A DNA stretch of 54,272 bases from Desertibacillus haloalkaliphilus (GCF_019039105.1 NZ_JAHPIV010000021.1:1-54272); one strand, 5' to 3'; counted from the stretch's first letter, positions 26,060 through 36,148 are shown. Program-made: numbers and translations. The notes: generated by a model not told the origin, from the sequence alone.

Positions 26060-26108
26060 AACCCCCTATCGATGTAGACAGCAGTTGTCTTATCGATAGG
26101 GGGTTTTT
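26060..26108 (+). terminator. Rho-independent terminator after chemoreceptor gene
   Basis: AACCCCCTATCGAT and ATCGATAGGGGGTT form a 14-bp stem, followed by TTTTT. One of the strongest terminators in the window. Confidence 0.92.
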
Positions 26109-26143
26109 ATCATTGGTTCACAGTGGTTAACGATTTACAGTTG

Positions 26144-26503
26144 TTATGAATCAGATAGAAGTTCCTTCAAAACCTCTGCCTGATTGTAGTTCCGATCCTT
26201 AGCACCATAGACTAAGGTTACTTGCTTATTTTCTCTAACTAAACTCTTTAGTTCTAAAAGTTTTTGGTTTTTGAGTGAATCGTCTTTTAATTCTTGTTTA
26301 TACCGTTCTTTAAATATAGGGTACTTTTCCGGATCATGGTTGAACCACTTCCTCAAGTCGGTGGATGGTGCAATATCTTTATACCAGAAATTGATTGCTA
26401 ACTGACTTTTGGATATCCCTCGTGGCCAAATACGATCAACTAATACTCGAATCCCATCACTGGCTGCAATGTCTTCATATGCACGTTTAGTTTGAACCGA
26501 CAC
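26144..26503 (-). CDS. DUF488 family protein
   Basis: 119 residues, start GTG at 26503 after GGGGGGGAG. It has the DUF488/YeaO pattern: RVLVDRIWPRGISKSQL near the start, WFNHDPEKYPIFKERY in the middle, VTLVYGAKDRNYNQA near the end. Function is not established for the family. The start MSVQTKRAYEDIAASDG is typical of the short YeaO branch. It lies between two chemoreceptors but runs convergently to the first and 27 bp after the second, so read-through is possible. No link to chemotaxis is visible in the sequence. Confidence 0.85.
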   Translation of the reverse strand: MSVQTKRAYEDIAASDGIRVLVDRIWPRGISKSQLAINFWYKDIAPSTDLRKWFNHDPEKYPIFKERYKQELKDDSLKNQKLLELKSLVRENKQVTLVYGAKDRNYNQAEVLKELLSDS

Positions 26504-26530
26504 AAACTCCCCCCCTAAAGCTTTTTTTAA

Positions 26531-28180
26531 TTAAATCTTGAATTTACTTATTTTATCTTGGAGTCCTTGAGCCATATCTGCTAATGCTCTTGTTGCAGCT
26601 GAAACTTCTTGAATAGAGGCCGTTTGCTCTTCAGTTGCACTAGCGACTTCTTGTGAATGACTAGACGTTGACTTTGTAATTTCAGAGACACTGGCCATGG
26701 ACGTAATTAATGCTTGATTATTTTTAATAATTTGGTTGAGTGATACTGTCACTTCATTCATTCGTTCATCTACACTTGAAACGGTCGTAGTAATACTCCT
26801 GAAAGAATGACTCGCTTCGGTAACTAATGCTGATCCTTCTTTAACAGCTATATTGCCATCTTCCATGGAGTCAACGACATTCCTCGTTGTCTCTTGTATA
26901 AGTAAAATTAAATCATTTATTTGCTGAGCTGATTGGCTCGATTGTTCAGCTAATTTTCTCACTTCATCAGCGACAACCGCAAATCCTTTACCATGCTCCC
27001 CTGCACGTGCAGCCTCAATCGCAGCATTTAGGGCTAGCAGGTTCGTTTGTTCAGCAATGTCAGTAATTAGTTCTATAATTTGACCAATTTCTTTTGAATG
27101 TTGATTTAACCCTTCAATCACACTACTCGTATTTTCAGCATTACGATTAATGATATCCATTTGATCAATCACTCGGCCTACTGTCTCCATCCCCTGTGAT
27201 GATTGAAATGATGCTTCCTGCGATGATTTTGTCACACGTTCAATTTGATTTGAAATTGATTCAATGTCATGAGAAATTAGAGCAACATTACGATTCGATT
27301 GATCAACATTAACCAACTGATCTTCAGTTCCTGTAGACACTTCCTGAATAGCACTGGAGATTTGTTCTGTTGCACTCGATGCTTCATCGGCATTTGCACT
27401 TAATTGTTCTGCAGAAGCAGCTACATTTTGCGTAGTATCTAATACGTTTGAAATTAACGCTTTCAAGTCACTATTCATCCGGACAAAACTATTATGTAAC
27501 TGACCAATTTCGTCTTCTCTAGTAGTCTTATTTAACGTCTTTTTAAGATTACCGCTCGCAATTGCATCAGCATGATTAGCTAATACATAAATTGGCTTTA
27601 CGATTCTATTTGTCATAATGAAAGAGAGAGTACTTGTTCCAACTAATAAAATCAAACCTGCCACGATGGCAAATCCAATAATAAACTCAATATTCGTTGT
27701 TAACGCTGTTTGCGCTTGTTGATAATTTTCATCGATCATTAACTGTAATAAGTGAATATCATTTTGTATCCCACTTGTTCGAATTGATTGTCTACTTGCT
27801 TCTGCAACATTATAATTCTCTAAAGCGATTATAGCATCATTCTCTAGGTCTATGAGCTTTTCTTCAATTTTACGAACGACTGTTAGTGCCTGTTCTTCAT
27901 CCAATAAATCAGCTAATTGGCGAAGTATCTCATGCGTATTTTCTACATTTACTTGAACAGAGTGGACACTTGAATCGGTTTGGGTTAAAGCAAAACTACT
28001 CAGTCCTTGTTCAACAGATAAAACAGAACTAGCTAATCTTTCAACATATACTAACTGATCGACATTTTCCTCATTTGACGATTGTACCTGTGTCATCTGA
28101 AAAGCGATAAAACCAATAATGATACAAGCAATCATTAAAGGTAATAGTGCATTTAACATCAATTTTTGTTTTAGCTTCAT
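26531..28180 (-). CDS. Methyl-accepting chemotaxis protein paired with a BMP lipoprotein
   Basis: 549 residues from the ATG at 28180 (AAGGACGAGG ahead; the GTG at 28198 overlaps the previous stop region and that site). Membrane helix 1 (about 6-25), a small extracellular helical domain of about 135 residues, helix 2 (about 165-190), HAMP and the cytoplasmic signalling domain with [20 protein letters not shown]. It is 18 bp after the BMP-family lipoprotein gene, so they are co-transcribed. A substrate-binding lipoprotein docking to a four-helix sensor domain is known for other MCPs; by analogy this receptor may sense purine nucleosides or another BMP ligand. Confidence 0.93.
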   Translation of the reverse strand: MKLKQKLMLNALLPLMIACIIIGFIAFQMTQVQSSNEENVDQLVYVERLASSVLSVEQGLSSFALTQTDSSVHSVQVNVENTHEILRQLADLLDEEQALTVVRKIEEKLIDLENDAIIALENYNVAEASRQSIRTSGIQNDIHLLQLMIDENYQQAQTALTTNIEFIIGFAIVAGLILLVGTSTLSFIMTNRIVKPIYVLANHADAIASGNLKKTLNKTTREDEIGQLHNSFVRMNSDLKALISNVLDTTQNVAASAEQLSANADEASSATEQISSAIQEVSTGTEDQLVNVDQSNRNVALISHDIESISNQIERVTKSSQEASFQSSQGMETVGRVIDQMDIINRNAENTSSVIEGLNQHSKEIGQIIELITDIAEQTNLLALNAAIEAARAGEHGKGFAVVADEVRKLAEQSSQSAQQINDLILLIQETTRNVVDSMEDGNIAVKEGSALVTEASHSFRSITTTVSSVDERMNEVTVSLNQIIKNNQALITSMASVSEITKSTSSHSQEVASATEEQTASIQEVSAATRALADMAQGLQDKISKFKI

Positions 28181-28198
28181 GATCCTCGTCCTTTCCAC

Positions 28199-29179
28199 TT
28201 ATTCTTTAACCGTAATGACCCCTGACGTTATATCATTAATCAAGTTGTTTATTTCGTCATTTTCTTCAGGTGTGAGAGAAAGGACACGAATAGGTGCAAG
28301 CCCTACACCATCTTCATTTAAACCTAATATTAAATCCTCACCATTGAGCTCGCCATTTTCATATAGCTCTTCTGCAACGTTTAGCATAGCGACATCAATA
28401 TTTTTCAGCATTGATGTTACAACCGTTTCTTCACCTAAAAAGTATTGATCGGAATCAACCCCAAACGAGTAAATCCCTTCTTCTTGTGCTTTATGAATAA
28501 CTCCTACACCAGTAAAACCTGCTGATGGATATATGTAATCTACTCTTTCTTTTATTAGTTCGTCTGCAATGCTTTCTCCAAGTTGATCGTCACCAAAATC
28601 ACCGGCAAACCTTGAGATAACTTCTGCATGTGGATTCACCGCCTCTACCCCTTGTTTATATCCATTGTAAAACTTTCTAATAAGCGGAGAGTCCATTCCT
28701 CCAACAAATCCAACAACATTCGATTCTGTTTTCATTCCAGCTATCGCCCCGATCAGAAAGCTGCCTTCATGTTCCTTGAACGTTACATTCGTTACATTCG
28801 GTAGATCAATCACACTATCAACAAGAACGAATTGTTGATTTGGATATGCTTCAGCGACTTTTACCAACTCTTCTTCCATCATGAAACCAAGCCCGATGAT
28901 AAGATCATTCCCTTGTTCTACTAATTGTTTCAAACCAGTTTCATAGTCACCTACTTTGTCTAATTCCCGATAATCAAAAAGAATGCCTAATTCATCCCTT
29001 GCTTGTTCTAAACCCGAAAAAGCCGAATCACTAAATGATTGATCACCAAGTCCGACGTCCGACAACATCACGCCGATTTTAATCTTTTCATCCACAATCG
29101 AGGTCGTCTCCTCTTCCGAGCACCCCGTTGTTAGCACAACGACTACGTAAATTAATAGAAAAACAAACCACTTTCTCAT
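28199..29179 (-). CDS. BMP-family (Med/PnrA-like) substrate-binding lipoprotein
   Basis: 326 residues. Signal with lipobox LTTGC and acylated Cys20, then a BMP-type binding fold: IGVMLSDVGLGDQSFSDSAFSG, FVGGMDSPLIRKFYNGY and VDYIYPSAGFTGVGVIHKA. BMP proteins (PnrA, Med, YufN) bind nucleosides or similar molecules for ABC importers, but no permease or ATPase genes are next to it. Instead a chemoreceptor follows 18 bp later. The simplest reading is a ligand sensor for chemotaxis, anchored outside the membrane. A role with a remote ABC importer cannot be ruled out. Confidence 0.9.
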   Translation of the reverse strand: MRKWFVFLLIYVVVVLTTGCSEEETTSIVDEKIKIGVMLSDVGLGDQSFSDSAFSGLEQARDELGILFDYRELDKVGDYETGLKQLVEQGNDLIIGLGFMMEEELVKVAEAYPNQQFVLVDSVIDLPNVTNVTFKEHEGSFLIGAIAGMKTESNVVGFVGGMDSPLIRKFYNGYKQGVEAVNPHAEVISRFAGDFGDDQLGESIADELIKERVDYIYPSAGFTGVGVIHKAQEEGIYSFGVDSDQYFLGEETVVTSMLKNIDVAMLNVAEELYENGELNGEDLILGLNEDGVGLAPIRVLSLTPEENDEINNLINDITSGVITVKE

Positions 29180-29334
29180 CTGTACCCCCCAAGTTGTTTT
29201 TATTCGACATTTTTTTCAACAGATATTTATTATAACAAATATATTCCATACAGAAATAGCTTTTTTACAGACCGTCATCGCTAGGAAAATACCTACGCGC
29301 CCGTCCACTAAAACGATGTCGATCAATGAAAAAA

Positions 29335-29368
29335 CTGGGACAAAAGGTTTGTTTACCTTTTGCCCCAG
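29335..29368 (-). terminator. Rho-independent terminator after copZ
   Basis: CTGGGGCAAAAGGT pairs with ACCTTTTGTCCCAG, followed by TTTTTTC on the minus strand. It ends the copper operon. Confidence 0.9.
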
Positions 29369-29385
29369 CCCTTTGTCCCGGCTCA

Positions 29386-29592
29386 TTAGGCTACAACATC
29401 ATAGCCTTGATCTTCAACAGCCTCATTCATCTCTTTTACGGTAACTTTTGCTTCATCATAAGTTACTTCCACTTTACCAGAGCTTAAGTCAATTTCAACA
29501 CTTGTTACTCCATTTAATTCATGAAGGGCACCTTCTACTGCCTTCTTGCAATGACCACAAGTCATACCTTTTACATTTAATGTCGTATTCAT
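29386..29592 (-). CDS. copZ: Copper chaperone CopZ
   Basis: 68 residues, a single HMA (ferredoxin-like) domain with the Cu(I) motif MTCGHC at residues 10-15 and the C-terminal GYDV. It binds Cu(I) in the cytoplasm and hands it to the N-terminal HMA domains of CopA. A GGAG site lies before the ATG. It is 31 bp after copA, in reverse of the copZ-copA order of B. subtilis, with a terminator right after it. It is likely induced by copper through the operator-like site at 32212. Confidence 0.95.
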   Translation of the reverse strand: MNTTLNVKGMTCGHCKKAVEGALHELNGVTSVEIDLSSGKVEVTYDEAKVTVKEMNEAVEDQGYDVVA

Positions 29593-29623
29593 ACTCTCGT
29601 TCTCCTTTCAATATCCATGTTTT

Positions 29624-32008
29624 TTATATTTTAACCCTCTTCAAGCGAAGGGAGTTAGAAACAACACTAACAGAGCTAAACGCCATCGCAGCACCTGCGA
29701 CCCATGGGGCTAATAAACCGATGGCGGCAATTGGAATTCCTGCACTGTTATAGGCGAAAGCCCAGAATAAGTTTTGGCGAATATTTTTAATCGTAGCTTT
29801 ACTTAACTTGATTGCCTTTGGAATGAGTAATAACTCTCCACCGAGAAGTGTCACATCAGCTGCTTCAATCGCCACTTCCGTACCTGTGCCAATCGCGATC
29901 CCAATATCTGCAGTCGCAAGCGCTGGGGCATCATTGATCCCATCACCAACCATGGCTACCTTTTTCCCTTCTAACTGCACTTCTTTAACTTTATTTGCTT
30001 TTTCCTCTGGTAACACTTCAGCAATGACTTGATCAATTCCTACTTGTTTGGCAATCGCTTGAGCAGTTCGTTCATTATCACCTGTGAGCATAATAACATC
30101 TAACCCTAATTCTTTTAGCTGGCTAACCGCTTCAACAGCCGTTTCTTTAATGGTATCTGCTACAGCAACGATTCCTCGATATTGTCCATTGATCGCGACT
30201 AGCATTGCCGTATTACCTTCCGTTTCATACTCCAATAACTCATTTTCAACATCACTTACATCAATATGATGATCATTCATTAACTTTCTCGTACCAACAA
30301 GGACTTGTTCACCAGAAATAGATGCTTGAATACCATGGCCTGGTATGGCGGAAAAATCATCGGTTTCAACCAACTCCACTTCGTGCTCGGTCGCATAAGC
30401 GACAATCGCCTCTGCTAGTGGATGTTCTGAACCTTTTTCTGCACTAGCTAACAGTTTCAATGCCTCGGCATCACCGGTGAAGTTAGTTACTTCTGGTTTC
30501 CCTTTTGTAATCGTTCCTGTTTTATCAAAAATAACGGCATTTAATTGATGAGTACGCTCTAAGTGTTCCCCACCTTTGAACAAAACACCATTTTCGGCTG
30601 CTTTTCCGGTTCCGACCATAATTGAGGTCGGTGTTGCTAAACCTAACGCACATGGACATGCAATCACAAGAACAGCAATCGCAGCCATTAAAGCCATTTC
30701 CATATGGCCTGGAGTCACAAATAAAATCCAAACAATAAATGTAACAATCGAAATAACGACAACAATCGGTACGAAATACCCTGAAATCACATCGACTAAG
30801 CGTTGAATCGGCGCCTTGGACCCTTGGGCGTCCTCGACGACTTTAATAATCGATGCAAGAGCTGTATCTTTACCAACTTTAGTGGCCTCCATTTCAATCG
30901 TTCCATTTTTATTCAAAGTGGAACCGATAACCATTGATTCGATATTCTTTTCAATCGGGATCGATTCTCCTGTGATCATCGATTCATCGACAGACGTTCT
31001 ACCCTTCACCACAAATCCATCTACAGGGATTTTTTCACCTGGTTTAACGACCAAGCGATCGCTAACCTTAACATCCTCAACAGGAATCATAACTTCTTCA
31101 CCATTTCTAAGCACTCGTGCTTGCTTTGCCTGCAAATTAAGCAACTTAGAAATAGCTAATGTCGTTTTACTCTTCGCACTCGTCTCTAAGTACTTTCCAA
31201 ATAAAATCAACGTGATAATAATCGCACTCGTTTCAAAGTATAAATGTGGGTGATAACCAACGTTACCAATCGTTCGCATCCCTTCGTAGAGACTATAGAA
31301 ATACGCTGCACTTGTACCCAGTGCAACGAGCACATCCATATTGGCACCGCTATTACGTAAGCTTTTATACGCACCGACATAGAACTGCCAGCCGATGATA
31401 AATTGAACTGGAGTTGCTAGAACGAGCTGGAACCATGGATTCATAAAAATATGTGGGAGATTCATCCCAAACAAATGGTCGAGCATCGTGATCAGTAAAG
31501 GGGCTGAAAGAATGCTTGATATCACAAGCTTCCATTTCATGTTTTTTAGCTGTAGCTCTTTATGTGATTGTTTCTCTTTCTCATCAGCTTTTTGTTTAGC
31601 ATCGTAACCTAGCTTCTGAATTTTACCAATAAGGTCTTGTTCTTCTATTAATCCAGAATTATATTCTATCGTTGCACTTTCGGTAGCTAAATTAACACTA
31701 GCAAGCTTTACTCCTGCTTGTTTATTTAACACCTTCTCAATTCGACTTGAACAAGCAGCACAAGTCATTCCGGTTACATCGAACTCGACTTTTTCCGTTT
31801 GTACCCCATACCCTATTTTTTCAATTTTGGCGGCGATATCTTCTATTGTCGTTGTTGACGGGTCATAATCGATGCTTGCTTTTTCTGTTGTCAAGTTCAC
31901 TTGTGCGTCTACCCCGTCCATTTTATTTAATACCTTTTCCACTCGGTTTGAACAGGCGGCACAAGTCATCCCCGCTACACCAACGGTTATATGTCTCTCC
32001 TCACTCAT
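29624..32008 (-). CDS. copA: Copper-exporting P1B-type ATPase CopA
   Basis: 794 residues from the ATG at 32008 (AGGGGAG six bases ahead; ATG at 32026 lacks a site). Two N-terminal HMA domains each with MTCAAC, then eight membrane helices with the transport motif CPCALG, the phosphorylation site DKTGTITKG, the HP dipeptide (SEHPLAEA) and the hinge [10 protein letters not shown]. It pumps Cu(I) or Ag(I) out of the cytoplasm using ATP. It is co-transcribed with copZ. A site for a CsoR-like repressor overlaps its promoter at 32212-32228, yet no CsoR gene with Cys-His-Cys is in the window. Confidence 0.97.
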   Translation of the reverse strand: MSEERHITVGVAGMTCAACSNRVEKVLNKMDGVDAQVNLTTEKASIDYDPSTTTIEDIAAKIEKIGYGVQTEKVEFDVTGMTCAACSSRIEKVLNKQAGVKLASVNLATESATIEYNSGLIEEQDLIGKIQKLGYDAKQKADEKEKQSHKELQLKNMKWKLVISSILSAPLLITMLDHLFGMNLPHIFMNPWFQLVLATPVQFIIGWQFYVGAYKSLRNSGANMDVLVALGTSAAYFYSLYEGMRTIGNVGYHPHLYFETSAIIITLILFGKYLETSAKSKTTLAISKLLNLQAKQARVLRNGEEVMIPVEDVKVSDRLVVKPGEKIPVDGFVVKGRTSVDESMITGESIPIEKNIESMVIGSTLNKNGTIEMEATKVGKDTALASIIKVVEDAQGSKAPIQRLVDVISGYFVPIVVVISIVTFIVWILFVTPGHMEMALMAAIAVLVIACPCALGLATPTSIMVGTGKAAENGVLFKGGEHLERTHQLNAVIFDKTGTITKGKPEVTNFTGDAEALKLLASAEKGSEHPLAEAIVAYATEHEVELVETDDFSAIPGHGIQASISGEQVLVGTRKLMNDHHIDVSDVENELLEYETEGNTAMLVAINGQYRGIVAVADTIKETAVEAVSQLKELGLDVIMLTGDNERTAQAIAKQVGIDQVIAEVLPEEKANKVKEVQLEGKKVAMVGDGINDAPALATADIGIAIGTGTEVAIEAADVTLLGGELLLIPKAIKLSKATIKNIRQNLFWAFAYNSAGIPIAAIGLLAPWVAGAAMAFSSVSVVSNSLRLKRVKI

Positions 32009-32201
32009 GGAGCTCTCCCCTCCCATTTAGAAACTAACTCATACCTTCCCTTCTTATAAAAAACTCTAGTAACATTGAGCAATAGCCCTTCATGTCGCAC
32101 GGTCCGTCAGACGGTTCCCCAATGTTTATCTCTTCTTACGTTCAAGGAGTATCTATGTTCTATTAAATTTCTAGGAATGTTTGAGTCATTTGTTAACCTC
32201 A

Positions 32202-32245
32202 CACATACACTATACCCCCCTATCGTATGGTTTGTAAAGGGCTTG
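32202..32245 (-). promoter_or_regulatory. copA promoter with CsoR-type operator
   Basis: On the minus strand TTTACA, an 18-base spacer and TATAGT form a promoter. The spacer holds the operator-like repeat ATACCCCCCTATCGTAT (32212-32228), similar to CsoR boxes. Its G/C run is longer and its centre differs from the CstR-like sites at 1-16 kb, which should help the two repressors tell them apart. Confidence 0.6.
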
Positions 32246-32327
32246 ATCTTAATTTATTGCGATCTTATCTTATATTCCCTTGGCTAAACCACCGTAGCGC
32301 TTGTTCTACCTCATCACGTTCTTTACA

Positions 32328-33701
32328 TCAACTTTTATCCTTAGGGAAAACAACCGTCACCTTTGTACCAACATCCACCTTACTGTCGATTTGAATCTTC
32401 CCTTCGTGTGCATCTATTAACGCCTTTACAATTGATAATCCTATTCCTATTCCACCTGTTTTCCGATCCCTTGATTTATCTCCACGGTAAAACCTTTCAA
32501 AAAGATAAGGCAGATCTTCTTCTGCAATCCCACTTCCTTCATCTTCAATAGAAAATCCTAGATAATCATCAGCATTCACGGCTTTAATTAATACCTCATT
32601 CCCTGATGGGGTATATTGAAGAGCATTATTTATGATATTCGTTAACATTTGTACGACGCGATCATGATCCGCAGTTAGCCACTCATCATCTTTGGGCATT
32701 TCAATAGTGAATTGAACACCCTTTTCGTGAAAAGCTGGTTGAAATTGCTCTTCTATGAAAAGGAATAACTTGCGCATATTTAATTGTGTTTTGTTTAGCT
32801 TTATTTGTGGGTTTTCAGCCGCAATTAACGCTTCCAATTCATTCACCAAGCGAACCAACCGCATCAATTCATTATGGCTTTGATGTAATCGTTTCGTCGT
32901 TGGCTCAAATACACCATCTAGGTATGCTTCAAGCTGACTTCTTAACGTCGCTAACGGCGTCCTTATTTCATGAGCAAAATCTGCGGTGAACTGCTTCCGA
33001 AGCGATTCTTCTTTCGCTAATGATTCTGCAAGTTGATTAAATGATTCACCAAGTGGCTTCAACTCATCCGCTACTTCCTGAACAGGGACTCGTGTTCGCC
33101 AATTATGACCTTGTAGTTCTTGAATCGCTTTTGAAAATTTTTGAAATCCATTTGTTAAACGTCTCGAAAAATACATACTAAACAAAAACGCTAAAATAAC
33201 TGTCACGATAATGGCTAGATAAATGTTCTTTTTTATCGTATCTAAAAAGGCAACATCCTCGCCTATCATTTCCTTTGGATAATAAACTTCTAGCGTACCA
33301 ATGTTCCCGCCATCAAGTGTTAGTTGATAAGAATTACTCTCGTAATCCATTGCCTGATCATCACCTGACTGCATCCCTCTATTGCCATGCATTCCGAGCA
33401 TCATCGTTGTATCAGCTACGGGTTGACCACTCACATTATAAATTCTATAAAATAAATGATCTGTCATGGCCTGTTGGTGCATGACATGTACTAGTTGGTC
33501 ATCAACAAGTTCACCTGTTTCTTTGTAGGATTGGATGGCCACATCTTCGATAAGACCACTGCTTTCCTCCCTATTCTTTTGCAAATAGTCATCAAAATGA
33601 TTTTCAAACCCCCATAAGATCGAAAAGCTTGTCAGAAAAACCCCACAAAGTGACACAATTAACAGGTAAAATAGTATTTTAGAACGTAGTGTCAAACGCA
33701 T
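32328..33701 (-). CDS. Sensor histidine kinase with periplasmic-type sensor loop
   Basis: 457 residues from the ATG at 33701 (TCGGAGGG eight bases ahead). Two membrane helices (about 10-30 and 160-180) bracket an extracellular domain of about 130 residues with several Met and His (MLGMHGNRGMQSGDDQAM near 101-118). HAMP, then HisKA with His244 in DFAHEIRTP, then HATPase with N box and GGIGIGLSIVKALI. The frame overlaps the response regulator by 23 bp. The Met/His-rich outer domain and the nearby copZ-copA suggest a copper or silver sensor, by analogy with CusS-type kinases; this is inference. Confidence 0.92.
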   Translation of the reverse strand: MRLTLRSKILFYLLIVSLCGVFLTSFSILWGFENHFDDYLQKNREESSGLIEDVAIQSYKETGELVDDQLVHVMHQQAMTDHLFYRIYNVSGQPVADTTMMLGMHGNRGMQSGDDQAMDYESNSYQLTLDGGNIGTLEVYYPKEMIGEDVAFLDTIKKNIYLAIIVTVILAFLFSMYFSRRLTNGFQKFSKAIQELQGHNWRTRVPVQEVADELKPLGESFNQLAESLAKEESLRKQFTADFAHEIRTPLATLRSQLEAYLDGVFEPTTKRLHQSHNELMRLVRLVNELEALIAAENPQIKLNKTQLNMRKLFLFIEEQFQPAFHEKGVQFTIEMPKDDEWLTADHDRVVQMLTNIINNALQYTPSGNEVLIKAVNADDYLGFSIEDEGSGIAEEDLPYLFERFYRGDKSRDRKTGGIGIGLSIVKALIDAHEGKIQIDSKVDVGTKVTVVFPKDKS

Positions 33702-34395
33702 CTGGTGTCCCTCCGAACTTATACCCCATACCAAATACAGTCAAAACGTATACGGGATGACGAGAATCTGCCTCAACCTTTTTCCGTAGGTTTTTTATAT
33801 GTGTATCAACACTCCGTTCATACCCTTCAACATAAGCCCCACCCTCTTGGACTTTATCAAGAAGATCAGCTCGACTATACACACGACCTGGATAACTTGC
33901 CATGCCGACCAATAATTTGTATTCAATCGGGGTTAAAATGACGGAATTGCCACCAATATCTACCACTTTTTTAGCTAGATCAATGTTCATATCCCCATGA
34001 TTGAATGACAATTTATTCGCTATTCCGATTTTCTTTACTCTTCTTAAAATCGCCTTAGCTCTAATGACGACTTCTCGTGGACTAAATGGCTTTGTTACAT
34101 AGTCATCTGCCCCGATGACAATTCCATTAATTAAATCCTCTTCTGCTGATTTTGCCGTAAGCATCAAAATCGGAACATCACTTTCTTTTCTCGTTAATCT
34201 ACAGACCTCTTCACCTGAGATGTCTGGTAGCATGAGATCCAAAATAACGATATCAGGGGCATTCTCCTTTATTTTCTTTAACGCTTCTACACCATTCTTA
34301 GCGAGAAAGATCTGCCATCCTTCTTTTTCAAAGTAAGCCTCTAACACTTCAAGGATCATATGTTCATCATCAACAATCAGAATTTTCGTCACCAA
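33679..34395 (-). CDS. OmpR-family response regulator
   Basis: 238 residues. Receiver domain with acidic pair at 9-10, phospho-accepting Asp53 (ILDLMLPD), Thr/Lys switch (KPFSPRE), then a winged-helix DNA-binding domain with RSVDTHIKNLRKKVEAD and FGMGYKFGG. It is the first gene of the pair with the overlapping kinase. It probably regulates the copper or envelope genes next to it, perhaps the secreted peptide at 34525 that is transcribed divergently from a shared 130-bp region. Confidence 0.94.
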   Translation of the reverse strand: MVTKILIVDDEHMILEVLEAYFEKEGWQIFLAKNGVEALKKIKENAPDIVILDLMLPDISGEEVCRLTRKESDVPILMLTAKSAEEDLINGIVIGADDYVTKPFSPREVVIRAKAILRRVKKIGIANKLSFNHGDMNIDLAKKVVDIGGNSVILTPIEYKLLVGMASYPGRVYSRADLLDKVQEGGAYVEGYERSVDTHIKNLRKKVEADSRHPVYVLTVFGMGYKFGGTPDAFDTTF

Positions 34396-34524
34396 ATCAC
34401 CTCTTGTTCTCTATAGTACCATCCGATCGGCTGAAAACTACAATCTTCACAACTTCCACATAAGTTCACCACAGCATCTCCATTTATGAGCAGTATTCTT
34501 AAGTTAAGAAAGGAGATGATACTT

Positions 34525-34734
34525 ATGAAAAAAATAATCATTGGGGTATTAACCGGAGCCGTATTACTAGGAGGTACAACATTTGTTGCAGCAAACTCTA
34601 ATGGGAGTGATGGCTTTACCTTTGAAGAAATGAAACCTTTTATTGAGCAAATGCATCCAAACTTATCATCAGATCAGCAAGAGGAAATGTTTAATGCGTG
34701 TCACGGAGAAGGTGGTATGATGAATAACTTCTAA
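34525..34734 (+). CDS. Small secreted peptide with His/Cys/Met-rich tail
   Basis: 69 residues from the ATG at 34525 (AAAGGAGATGATACTT ahead). Signal peptide of about 23 residues (MKKIIIGVLTGAVLLGGTTFVAA). The mature part has FEEMKPFIEQMHPNLSSDQQ and ends NACHGEGGMMNNF. It resembles small unnamed Bacillus exported proteins. The Met, His and Cys residues and its place opposite a two-component system near copZ-copA suggest outer metal binding, but there is no proof. It is followed by a GGTGCC palindrome and a terminator. Confidence 0.75.
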   Translation: MKKIIIGVLTGAVLLGGTTFVAANSNGSDGFTFEEMKPFIEQMHPNLSSDQQEEMFNACHGEGGMMNNF

Positions 34735-34737
34735 AAG

Positions 34738-34752
34738 AGGTGCCAGGCACCT
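34738..34752. repeat. GGTGCC palindrome, single copy
   Basis: AGGTGCCAGGCACCT is perfectly symmetric except for its centre. First of seven loci of this family, all between 34.7 and 46.0 kb. Confidence 0.85.
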
Positions 34753-34753
34753 C

Positions 34754-34782
34754 GAAAACCACGGTTACCTTCCGTGGTTTTC
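34754..34782 (+). terminator. Bidirectional-looking terminator after the secreted peptide gene
   Basis: GAAAACCACGG and CCGTGGTTTTC form an 11-bp stem followed by TTTATCC. It includes the stop codon of the truncated haemoglobin gene on the other strand, so convergent genes share it. Confidence 0.8.
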
Positions 34783-35169
34783 TTTATCCTGACTATTAAC
34801 CATGATTGCCGCTACCTGAACTAAACGATCATAAAAGGCCTTTCCGGCTGGTGTACCGTCTAATCCTACTTCCTGAAACGCTTCTTTCATACAATCTAAC
34901 CAGCACTGTGCTCTTTTCGGTGTAATTTCAAAGGCGAGGTGTCGCTCCTTCATTGCAGGCGGTCCAAATTCTTGACTGTAAAGCGCTGGACCACCTAAAA
35001 ATTGTGACAGAAACATACGCTGCTTCCTTTTGATCTCTTCTATATCTCCCTGAAATAGCGGTTCGAGCTCTTGATCCGCATAAACACGTGGATAAAAGGC
35101 ATCTACAAGCTTATCGATCATTTCTTGCCCACCAATTTCATCATACAGAGTCTTTAACTTGTCACCCAT
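34765..35169 (-). CDS. Group II truncated haemoglobin
   Basis: 134 residues with the 2-on-2 globin pattern: YDEIGGQEMIDKLVDAFY, FLGGP, and proximal His77 in KERHLAFEI; Trp in AQCWLDCM marks the G8 position of group II (YjbI-type) proteins. It binds haem and O2 or NO and may detoxify NO or peroxide in the cytoplasm. The start ATG at 35169 follows AGAGGGTGG. It is a single gene, converging with the secreted peptide. In B. subtilis, yjbI lies beside yjbH, but that partner is absent here. Confidence 0.93.
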   Translation of the reverse strand: MGDKLKTLYDEIGGQEMIDKLVDAFYPRVYADQELEPLFQGDIEEIKRKQRMFLSQFLGGPALYSQEFGPPAMKERHLAFEITPKRAQCWLDCMKEAFQEVGLDGTPAGKAFYDRLVQVAAIMVNSQDKENHGR

Positions 35170-35315
35170 GTTTCCACCCTCTTTACCTTTTCCTTATATT
35201 GTACAACAAGCAAACTAGAAGTTTTGTAATAAATGTCACGCAGACGAAGATCTCAGCAACAAAAAAAGGCCAAAACATCATCGTTTGAGCCTTATTACTA
35301 TCATTGTATTGTTAA

Positions 35316-35352
35316 TGGGTGCCTGGCACCTTTTTTTGGTGCCAGGCACCCA
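35316..35352. repeat. GGTGCC palindrome pair
   Basis: TGGGTGCCTGGCACC and GGTGCCAGGCACCCA separated by seven T. The whole unit is an inverted repeat and lies just after the SDR gene end, where it can act as its terminator. Confidence 0.85.
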
Positions 35353-35374
35353 TCTACACCCTCATTAACTCTCC

Positions 35375-36148
35375 TTAAACCGATGTAGCCCCTTGTCCAC
35401 CATCAATTCTGTAGTATGAGCCATTAAGGAAGGACGCCTTATCAGATGATAAGAATACCATTAAGTCTGCAATTTCTTCTGCCGTCGCATAACGGTTCAT
35501 TGGAACAGAAGCTTCAAAAGCTTTTCTAGCTTCTTCTGATTTGTCACCCATAGCATTTGTTTCAATTCGTCGCATCATTTCTGTGTTTACACCAGATGGA
35601 GCTACCGCATTGACACGAACACCGTATTCTGCCACTTCAAGAGCTGCTGATTTGTTTAAGCCGATGACTGCGTGTTTTGATGCAACATATGCACTCATTC
35701 CAGGCGCTCCTAAAAGGCCACCGTTAGAAGCCGTATTGACTACAGCACCACTCTTTTGTTCTTTCATCACGTCAAGAACATACTTCATCCCAAAGAATAC
35801 CCCCATCACGTTAACACCGAATACATTTTGGAAGTTTTCCTCTGTTTGCTCGGTAATGTTTTTGAATTCACCATTGATTCCTGCATTGTTAATGAAGACA
35901 TCAATCTGGCCATAATGATTTTTTGTTTCTTGAACATATGCTTTCACTTCATCTTCATTCGCCACGTTAGCTGTTAATAGTAATTTTTCTTTTGCATCAA
36001 CCGTTTCTGCCGCTTTTTCTAATGGTTCTCTTTTCAAATCTACTAATGCTAATTTCGCACCTTCTTTTGCGAATGCTTTTGCAGCAGCAATCCCAATTCC
36101 ACCCGCTGCACCTGTAATAAGTACGACTTTATCTTCGAATAACATCAC
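35375..36148 (-). CDS. SDR-family oxidoreductase
   Basis: 257 residues with the classical short-chain dehydrogenase motifs: TGAAGGIG near residue 13 for NAD(P), DVFINNAGI, a Ser in NTASNGG and YVASKHA as the catalytic Tyr-x-x-x-Lys. The Asp after the second strand (LVDLKR) favours NAD(H). The start is GTG at 36148 or ATG three bases on; AAGGAG serves either. It is 18 bp after a second SDR gene. The substrate is unknown; the pair may act on a diol, acetoin or sugar alcohol. A CcpA-like site before the first gene fits carbon catabolism. Confidence 0.92.
   Translation of the reverse strand: MMLFEDKVVLITGAAGGIGIAAAKAFAKEGAKLALVDLKREPLEKAAETVDAKEKLLLTANVANEDEVKAYVQETKNHYGQIDVFINNAGINGEFKNITEQTEENFQNVFGVNVMGVFFGMKYVLDVMKEQKSGAVVNTASNGGLLGAPGMSAYVASKHAVIGLNKSAALEVAEYGVRVNAVAPSGVNTEMMRRIETNAMGDKSEEARKAFEASVPMNRYATAEEIADLMVFLSSDKASFLNGSYYRIDGGQGATSV

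Noticed and set aside
30816-31253. Long plus-strand frames inside copA and other genes
   Set aside because: They lie antisense to well-supported genes, have no ribosome sites and encode low-complexity Ser/Thr-rich sequence typical of shadow frames.
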